Source: Bacillus chungangensis (GTDB taxonomy: Bacteria > Bacillota > Bacilli > Bacillales > Bacillaceae_C). From it: a stretch of 64,000 nucleotides of DNA. The notes below the pieces were generated by a model, which searched no databases, was not told where the DNA came from, and saw nothing but the letters and a program-made list of their open reading frames with translations. The stretch covers positions 1 through 64,000 of the forward strand of contig NZ_JAUSTT010000018.1 of assembly GCF_030812995.1 (NCBI RefSeq). The letters run 5' to 3'. The translations under genes and the position numbers were made by a program. Of this stretch, positions 58,410 through 64,000 are shown piece after piece. The number at the start of each line of letters is the position of its first letter. Within the stretch, counting starts at the first letter, position 1.

Positions 58410-58778
58410 TTACGAGAGTATATAAGGACGTAAATTGGTCAATATATTTTCTTTCAAGCTTTGAAAATGAGGCATTATCTTTCTCTTTAATATGATGTTG
58501 ATTTCTTCAAAGCGGCTATTTTCATAGCTTTTAATGACGTCTTCCATTGCATCTTTCAATGGACTGTAGTACTCTTCAAGATGGTTGAAAGATAGTTGTT
58601 TTGAAAAAGGGGAAATTGACTTTTCGATTTCAAATATTGCAGTGAAGACATCACTAAATAACGGCAGCGCTTGTTCAAAATATCCTGATTCTAGTTGCAA
58701 ATGAATATGATTCAAAGCTTCTTCGCACGTTTCAAATAATTCATTTATTCGTCTCATTACATCTATATATTTTTCCAA
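58410..58778 (-). CDS. Helical protein of unknown function next to FliB
   Basis: A 122-aa, almost wholly helical, acidic protein without signal or membrane segment (MEKYIDVMRRINELFETCEE...). It starts 40 nt after the fliB stop and shares its terminator, so they form one operon. Chaperone-like size and make-up resemble FliS/FliT-type proteins; a partner role in flagellin methylation is inference. Confidence 0.7.
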   Translation of the reverse strand: MEKYIDVMRRINELFETCEEALNHIHLQLESGYFEQALPLFSDVFTAIFEIEKSISPFSKQLSFNHLEEYYSPLKDAMEDVIKSYENSRFEEINIILKRKIMPHFQSLKENILTNLRPYILS

Positions 58779-58818
58779 TTTTGCACATCCTTTGGTCTGT
58801 TTATAGAAGTTTTATCCG

Positions 58819-60063
58819 TTAGTTTTTAATTAAAATGGCCATAAATGCCATCGTGGTAAAACCATTCTCCGTTAATAATTTTTCAATTTCTCTAAGATAA
58901 GAATGATTGTGCTCTACTACTCTTGAAAAGGATTGAATCAATCGAATCACATGATCAGGAGAAAATTCCTTTTTATAATACCCCGCCATCCCAATCAAAT
59001 GGAGTTTAATCATGGCGTAATGTACAATGAACAGCACATATTCATCAAAAACATGTTTCCCCCTGTTGATTGGAAACAAGTTCTTAAAAACGTAATGAAC
59101 AAGATAATTTTCAAGAATATAATCATGCTTTTTCATGAATGGCAAATAATATGTATCATGTGCTTCTTGATAGCACACAGAGATGTTTTCGATAGTATTC
59201 CCTACTGTATAATTTATTCCTATCAACATCTCTTTAAAACATTGCATATACCTCTCGTGATTTCCCCCCTTAAACAACCGTAGATCCGTAAGTTCCTTCA
59301 CTAATTTCATCTGAATCGTAGTTAAAGCAGGAATAGTCGATAAACTTTCGTCTAGCTCGTGTTTCTCCATCATTGTTGTATAAGAAGCGATGAGTTGTGG
59401 TATATATTCGATTTTTTTTTCATTCACATATTCTTGCAGCTTTTGATAAAACATTCCTAAAATAATTAAGCGGTCAGTTAACGAATAGTGACGATTTTGG
59501 ATTACTTGGATGGTGAAAATCCGCAGGTCCCAGAAGTGGTGCTCTATCTGATTGACATCTCTATTCATCGTATCTATTTTTTTGGATGGTTCATCACGCA
59601 ACGTTGTTGTATACGCTGCTATTTCTTCAAACTCTATTCTCTCTGTATTGAGGAGAGCAAGCCGAGCCGCTTCTGGACAAGACATCGTTGCCGACTTTTC
59701 GAGGGTATTGTTCACTTGATTCGTTATTCTTGGATAAGTACTACAAGTGACAGATAGATAATCTTCTCCTAATTTTTCTTGAATGCTGCAAAGCTTTTGT
59801 TCATTTAAAAGGGGACAATCCCCACTTGCATTTAAGTTTATTTTCGCATAATATTTTTTACTTGGAGTAGATCGATTTCGTTTTATATGCTTTTTTAAAT
59901 CTTGTTTGATCTCCTTATTGGCAAGATTGGTGTACTTTTTATAGGTATCATGATCGACACTAATACGCCAGCCCCGGCAACAAGTGTCTTCACATGCTGA
60001 GCCAATACAAGAAAAGGTTTTGATATAGGAAGGTACTAAGATGCTTCGCTGCTTCGCTGTCAT
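58819..60063 (-). CDS. fliB: Flagellin lysine-N-methylase FliB-like
   Basis: A 414-aa protein with the cysteine cluster CIGSACEDTCCRGWRISVD near the N-terminus, further Cys in GDCPLL, KLCSIQ and VTCSTYPR, and SCPEAARLAL. These are the FliB signature, with Cys residues thought to bind a metal cluster. FliB methylates surface lysines of flagellin. It lies directly downstream of the flagellin gene, its likely substrate. B. subtilis lacks it. Confidence 0.88.
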   Translation of the reverse strand: MTAKQRSILVPSYIKTFSCIGSACEDTCCRGWRISVDHDTYKKYTNLANKEIKQDLKKHIKRNRSTPSKKYYAKINLNASGDCPLLNEQKLCSIQEKLGEDYLSVTCSTYPRITNQVNNTLEKSATMSCPEAARLALLNTERIEFEEIAAYTTTLRDEPSKKIDTMNRDVNQIEHHFWDLRIFTIQVIQNRHYSLTDRLIILGMFYQKLQEYVNEKKIEYIPQLIASYTTMMEKHELDESLSTIPALTTIQMKLVKELTDLRLFKGGNHERYMQCFKEMLIGINYTVGNTIENISVCYQEAHDTYYLPFMKKHDYILENYLVHYVFKNLFPINRGKHVFDEYVLFIVHYAMIKLHLIGMAGYYKKEFSPDHVIRLIQSFSRVVEHNHSYLREIEKLLTENGFTTMAFMAILIKN

Positions 60064-60252
60064 TTTTCATTGCTCCTTTTTTAAAAACCTATCATGCTAC
60101 TATTTATATATCGGGCATTTTCTTTGTTTTTGAAGTACATCCTATAGAATAAAGACGCATAATAGTATAAAAGCTATCTCACTAATCTCCTTCCCATCAC
60201 CATTTCTCACTTGAACAGTAACCAAACATCACATCCTTTTCACTCCGAAGTA

Positions 60253-60290
60253 AAAAATGGGGACCCTAGTAAAACTAGAGTCCCCATTTT
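60253..60290 (-). terminator. Flagellin gene terminator
   Basis: AAATGGGGAC-CTAG pairs with CTAG-GTCCCCATTT, and TTTTTTAC follows on the minus strand. Confidence 0.92.
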
Positions 60291-60298
60291 ATCAAAGA

Positions 60299-61789
60299 TT
60301 AACGTAATAATTGAAGTACACCTTGTGGTTGTTGGTTTGCTTGCGCTAACATAGCTTGAGATGCTTGTGTAAGGATGTTGTTCTTCGTGAACTCCATCAT
60401 TTCTTTCGCCATATCAACGTCACGGATACGTGATTCAGCTGCTGTTAAGTTTTCTGAAGATGTACCTAAGTTGTTAATAGTGTGCTCTAAACGGTTTTGG
60501 AACGCACCAAGCTTAGAACGCTCTGCAGAAACTTTTTCAATTGCATCGTTGATTATTTTAACTGCATCAGCCGCACTATCGTGATCTAATACATTTAATG
60601 CACTTCCTACTGCAACGTTGTTTGTACCATTTGTTACTTCCAATCCTTCTGTAACAGTTGTACCAACTAATCCTAGTTTGCTAGCACTCATATTGCCAAT
60701 GTCAAGTTGCATTGTTTGGTTTTTATTTGCACCGATTTGCAACGTAGCTTTAAATGATTCTCCATCACCAGTTGTTTTGCTAACTTTTGGTCCATCTTCA
60801 GAAGCTGTTACTTGCGTTAAGGTGATACTTTTCTCATCAGTACCAACTGAAGCTGTATACTTTCCAGAAGCGGCAATGTTATCAGCTAGCTCAGTCAAGT
60901 CTTTAAAACCGTTAGCACCTTCACCATTGTAAACATAAGTCTCGTCATCAATTACTATTTTTTGGCCATCTCTAAGTTCTGATGTATCTAATTTGAATGA
61001 GTAAACCCCTTCTGTTCCCGGTTCTTTTTCTGTACCTGTAACACCTGTTGTTTTTACTTCAAATTGTCCTTTTACAGTATTATTAGTACTGTCGAAAGCT
61101 AATGCTGTATCTGAAGCAACTTTTTGTGTGAACGTTACTTTATTTCCATTAACTTGAATGTCATAATTCCCACTTATAGTAGTGTCAGCTTGAATAGCTT
61201 TGATAGTTGTTTCAATATCAGTTGTCCAATTAATTGCTGTGCCGCCATCAATTGTAACACTTTCACCTGTAGCTAACCCAGTAAGGTCAATTTCGTATAC
61301 ACCCTTTACTGGAGCAGGGTCATATGTTGCAACTTTTCCAGGTGTTGTAGTTGTCACTGCAATATCTTCCACACCACCGTTTAACAATTTCTTCGTGTTA
61401 AACTCAGTTGTGTTGGAAATACGGTTGATTTCTGATGTTAATTGGTTGATTTCTTTTTGGATTTCTGCGCGGTCGCTGTCAGCGTTTGTATCGTTACCAG
61501 CTTGAACTGCAAGTTCACGCATACGTTGAAGGATTGCGTGTGTTTCGTTTAATGCACCTTCAGCTGTTTGGATAAGGGAAATACCGTCTTGAGCGTTTTT
61601 AGATGCCATGTCTAAACCGCGGATTTGTGCGCGCATTTTTTCGGAAATTGCTAGACCTGCTGCATCGTCGCCTGCACGGTTAATTTTTAATCCAGAAGAT
61701 AATTTTTCCATGTTTTTGGATGCTGCGGTTGATCCCATAGAAAGTTGACGATGAGTGTTCAACGCGGCAATGTTATGATTGATAATCAT
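60299..61789 (-). CDS. hag: Flagellin
   Basis: About 496 aa. The conserved D0/D1 N-terminus MIINHNIAALNTHRQLS and the C-terminus QASQAMLAQANQQPQGVLQL flank a variable, Thr/Asp-rich central part (about 165-390). This is much larger than the B. subtilis Hag (304 aa), so a D2/D3-like surface domain is present. I choose ATG 61789 with AAGGAGGA 8 nt upstream; the open frame to 61864 is the leader. Lysine methylation by FliB is expected. Confidence 0.95.
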   Translation of the reverse strand: MIINHNIAALNTHRQLSMGSTAASKNMEKLSSGLKINRAGDDAAGLAISEKMRAQIRGLDMASKNAQDGISLIQTAEGALNETHAILQRMRELAVQAGNDTNADSDRAEIQKEINQLTSEINRISNTTEFNTKKLLNGGVEDIAVTTTTPGKVATYDPAPVKGVYEIDLTGLATGESVTIDGGTAINWTTDIETTIKAIQADTTISGNYDIQVNGNKVTFTQKVASDTALAFDSTNNTVKGQFEVKTTGVTGTEKEPGTEGVYSFKLDTSELRDGQKIVIDDETYVYNGEGANGFKDLTELADNIAASGKYTASVGTDEKSITLTQVTASEDGPKVSKTTGDGESFKATLQIGANKNQTMQLDIGNMSASKLGLVGTTVTEGLEVTNGTNNVAVGSALNVLDHDSAADAVKIINDAIEKVSAERSKLGAFQNRLEHTINNLGTSSENLTAAESRIRDVDMAKEMMEFTKNNILTQASQAMLAQANQQPQGVLQLLR

Positions 61790-61797
61790 GTTCGATT

Positions 61798-61834
61798 TCC
61801 TCCTTGAATGTGTGGTCCACATCCGTATGGACCA
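61798..61834 (-). promoter_or_regulatory. CsrA-binding hairpin and ribosome site in the flagellin leader
   Basis: Minus strand: TGGTCCA pairs with TGGACCA (61834-61828 with 61819-61813) and presents TACGGATG in the loop. A second GGA motif (AAGGAGGA, 61805-61798) is the ribosome site. A hairpin-borne GGA plus a GGA at the Shine-Dalgarno is the known layout of B. subtilis hag control by CsrA. Confidence 0.75.
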
Positions 61835-61900
61835 TTGTTTTATTGGTCGTAAACAGGTTGCCAAGGGCGGCCGTCCCCTGCCTTCCTGCTTACAACATAT

Positions 61901-61926
61901 ATATCGGCTCCATTTACAATTGTTTA
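61901..61926 (-). promoter_or_regulatory. Sigma-D promoter of the flagellin gene
   Basis: Minus strand: TAAA (61926-61923), 14-nt spacer, GCCGATAT (61908-61901). This is the sigma-D consensus. It gives a leader of about 105 nt. Confidence 0.9.
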
Positions 61927-62185
61927 ATCGTTTTTGTCATTTTTTCGATTTTATTTTTTCTTTTTGGCGAAAAAATAGATGAACGACAGATTTCTTCTTC
62001 ATGATAAAGACAAAATATGCTTTGCCGGTGCTTAATTTCTCCTGTTATTCATTCGCTAAATACATGTTTATTAGACAGATTCTATAGCGTGTACATCTTA
62101 AAATAAGAATCTGTTGTTTTCGTCAGCTTCTACGTCCCCGAATTTCTATTATTTTAAGTTTGAATATTGGACGATTTTGTTATGT

Positions 62186-62413
62186 TCATTCCTTATCTGT
62201 TTTCGGCAGGAGTGTGAAGAGATCAGCGATCGCTTCGGAAGCAGCTTCGTTTTCCGCTTGAATCTGAAGATAGACTTCTTTGCGATGGATTTCGATATTT
62301 TGCGGTGCTTGAATGCCGATCTTTACTTGATCGCCACGGATTTCAGCAATCGTGATTTCAATATCAGGGCCAATTTGAATCACTTCGCCTTTTTTTCTCG
62401 TTAAAATAAGCAT
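62186..62413 (-). CDS. csrA: Carbon storage regulator CsrA
   Basis: About 75 aa. The conserved [15 protein letters not shown] start and [17 protein letters not shown] are the RNA-binding CsrA signature. It represses flagellin translation in Bacillus. I choose ATG 62413; GTG 62419, which overlaps the fliW stop, is possible. Coupled with fliW, its protein antagonist. Confidence 0.95.
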   Translation of the reverse strand: MLILTRKKGEVIQIGPDIEITIAEIRGDQVKIGIQAPQNIEIHRKEVYLQIQAENEAASEAIADLFTLLPKTDKE

Positions 62414-62415
62414 AT

Positions 62416-62862
62416 TCACTCGCCAGCCTTTCCCGCAGGTGTTTGAAAGAGCAAGTGCTTTGTCGTATAGTGTTCCTCATTTAAAATGATCTGTTTTGCC
62501 TGTTTTTCTTTCATATTAAAAATCAGTGGTGCACGTAAATTTGCAGTCGTTTCTGAAAATGGTTTTTGTACTGTTAAGATGATATGGACGTTGACATCCT
62601 CTTCACCTGCAATTTTTAACTGTTCAAGCGTTTGGTCATCCAGTTTAAAATGGTAATCAGGAAAAAACGAAAACGGATTTGTAATTACAAAGCCAAGCAA
62701 CGGATTGGCAATCGATTGCAGGACAAAAAACAGATCATTATTTGGAAGCGGCAGCATCACAAATGCTGTTTCGTCTGGAAACCCCGGCAGGCCATAGTAA
62801 AACTTCCAAATATCAGATTCCTTGATTACGATTTCCCCATGGTACTTCGTTTCAATCTTCAT
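62416..62862 (-). CDS. fliW: Flagellar assembly factor FliW
   Basis: About 148 aa with the family phrases [20 protein letters not shown] and [20 protein letters not shown]. FliW binds either CsrA or free flagellin and so couples flagellin translation to export. ATG 62862 follows GGAG at 10 nt; TTG 62871 lies too close to it. Confidence 0.93.
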   Translation of the reverse strand: MKIETKYHGEIVIKESDIWKFYYGLPGFPDETAFVMLPLPNNDLFFVLQSIANPLLGFVITNPFSFFPDYHFKLDDQTLEQLKIAGEEDVNVHIILTVQKPFSETTANLRAPLIFNMKEKQAKQIILNEEHYTTKHLLFQTPAGKAGE

Positions 62863-62973
62863 TCTTATCAAACTCCGTTCTGCCCCTGCACTAGAGGGGA
62901 TATATATAATATGTTCTATATTTTACACCAATAAGGTTAAAACCAACAGAGTCTGCTGCAATGAAACGATAAA

Positions 62974-63018
62974 GGAGGTGACCCAAAGCACGCTTATTAC
63001 GCCCTTTGTGTCACCTCC
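62974..63018. terminator. Large hairpin between yviE and fliW
   Basis: GGAGGTGACCCAAAG pairs with CTTTGTGTCACCTCC (one mismatch in 15). The minus-strand 3' arm reads TCACCTCCTTTA, identical in core to the anti-Shine-Dalgarno tail of 16S rRNA. The T-run is short. Likely a terminator or attenuator. Confidence 0.65.
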
Positions 63019-63028
63019 CTCTCCCAGC

Positions 63029-63616
63029 TTAAATGTGTTGTTCGTAGCGATAGCCTTTGTACTTTAAATACGCAAAGTCAATTTTCAAGGATGCGTCTTG
63101 TTTCATAGAAATCTCTACTGGACTAGGTTTATATTCTGTGATTGCTTTACGAGCTTTTGAGTTGATGATTGGCTTGTTTACCTTCCATTGAATATCCACT
63201 TTAGATGGTTGATAGTCGATTTTGACACTAAAATGGGAAGGAACAAAGCCAAGCTTGTAGTCATATACTTTTTCAGTATTCCGTCTTGCGATTTCGGGAA
63301 TTGGATTGCCGCCATTCTCAATGCGCATTAACGCATCGCCTTCTTGAGCGCGACGGGCAATTCCTGTTAGATGATCCTGGTAGCCAAGATCAGCAAATTC
63401 TTCAATTCTTCTAAAGATATGCTTTAAATCCATCTCTTCCCACGCTTGCGTTTGATCAATTGATAGCTTGGATGGTGTACGATCAATCGTCATTTCTGCC
63501 TGCGGCTGTTGAATATCAATATCAGCACGTGGCTGCTCAATCGATTGTTGGCCCCGTGGAGACTCGATGCCAATGCGAGCAAACGTCGATTCTAAACGGA
63601 TTTGAGGTAATAGCAT
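63029..63616 (-). CDS. yviE: YviE-like flagellar-region protein (DUF6470)
   Basis: About 195 aa with MLLPQIRLESTFARIGIES at the start and a run of short beta-like IDI/IDR/MTID repeats. It lies between flgL and fliW as yviE does in B. subtilis. The function is unknown. I choose ATG 63616 with GAGGAGG 8 nt upstream, not the TTG at 63637. Confidence 0.85.
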   Translation of the reverse strand: MLLPQIRLESTFARIGIESPRGQQSIEQPRADIDIQQPQAEMTIDRTPSKLSIDQTQAWEEMDLKHIFRRIEEFADLGYQDHLTGIARRAQEGDALMRIENGGNPIPEIARRNTEKVYDYKLGFVPSHFSVKIDYQPSKVDIQWKVNKPIINSKARKAITEYKPSPVEISMKQDASLKIDFAYLKYKGYRYEQHI

Positions 63617-63692
63617 CCTTAACACCTCCTCTTTCAAACTTTCTTCCTTGTCACGATATATGTTAGAAAAAAGCTATCTAACTAGATAGCTT

Positions 63693-64000
63693 TTAACGTA
63701 AGAAATCAAGCAACGATGGCTGCATTACCCGTGCCCCTACTCCTAATGCTGCACGCAAGAGACTCTCTTCCATAATTAAATCCGTGATTGCTTTCTCGGC
63801 ATCTACACCTTCATTATCAGCCATCATTCTCTCTGCAATGACTGCTTGATGTTCAATCCGTTCTTGCATTAATTCGATCCTGTTCGTTTGTGCCCCTAAG
63901 GAAGCGCGTGTCGACAGGACAGAATCCGTATGGTCTTCTATTTTCTGAATAAAAGATGTTAATTCCTCTCCAGTTGTTCCTTCATTCAGCATACTGACAA
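63693..64000 (-). CDS. flgL: Flagellar hook-filament junction protein FlgL (3' part)
   Basis: The last 102 codons of FlgL, running past the window edge. The end LTSFIQKIEDHTDSVLSTRA...SLLRAALGVGARVMQPSLLDFLR is the conserved C-terminal coiled coil of hook-associated protein 3. The internal Met at 63992 is not a start, since the frame continues upstream (VS-MLNEG). Confidence 0.88.
   Translation of the reverse strand, partial: VSMLNEGTTGEELTSFIQKIEDHTDSVLSTRASLGAQTNRIELMQERIEHQAVIAERMMADNEGVDAEKAITDLIMEESLLRAALGVGARVMQPSLLDFLR

Overview
The window is chromosomal DNA of a low-GC, endospore-forming Bacillaceae bacterium, close to but not Bacillus subtilis. The backbone genes follow the B. subtilis hag-to-uvrB neighbourhood: flgL, yviE, fliW, csrA, hag, flaG, fliD, fliS, fliT, hpf, secA, prfB, cccB, ftsE, ftsX, an M23 peptidase, ctpB, minJ and csbA. 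Spacers, strong AGGAGG ribosome sites, several TTG starts and A/T-rich intergenic DNA fit that group. I cannot name the species from sequence alone.

Left part (1-13 kb). A decayed TnpB fragment is followed by a two-component pair (a LytS-type hybrid kinase and a SARP/BTAD-type response regulator). These converge on a giant LPXTG surface adhesin and its sortase. An Lrp regulator, csbA, a YfbR-like HD hydrolase and an unknown secreted protein follow.

Middle (13-33 kb). A Zn/Cd efflux operon (czrA-cadA), a secreted polysaccharide deacetylase and a complete phosphate module (pstS-pstC-pstA-pstB-pstB-phoU, plus phoPR) are present. pstS has a four-repeat Pho box. Next come a Nudix protein, an alpha/beta hydrolase, an SDR, a nitronate monooxygenase and MinJ. 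Two different decayed relics (TnpB and SDR) split minJ from ctpB.

Middle-right (33-52 kb). CtpB, a short homoserine dehydrogenase and MetY lie behind a SAM-I riboswitch. A small methyltransferase/membrane/thioredoxin operon, cardiolipin synthase, the M23 hydrolase with FtsEX, cytochrome c551, prfB with its programmed +1 frameshift, secA and hpf follow.

Right end (52-64 kb). This is the late flagellar region: fliT, fliS, fliD, flaG, flagellin, the flagellin lysine methylase FliB with a small partner gene, csrA, fliW, yviE and the 3' end of flgL. The flagellin leader has a sigma-D promoter and a CsrA-type hairpin, so the CsrA-FliW-flagellin homeostasis loop is complete.

Two repeat families stand out. 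One is a two-hairpin element of about 158 or 280 bp, present five times and placed between genes; one copy gives a false N-terminal extension to the M23 peptidase. The other is a unit of about 150 bp in tandem triplicate at two loci, just upstream of phoP and inside the metY leader between a good promoter and the SAM riboswitch. A probable independent small RNA of about 140 nt sits at 56.8 kb.
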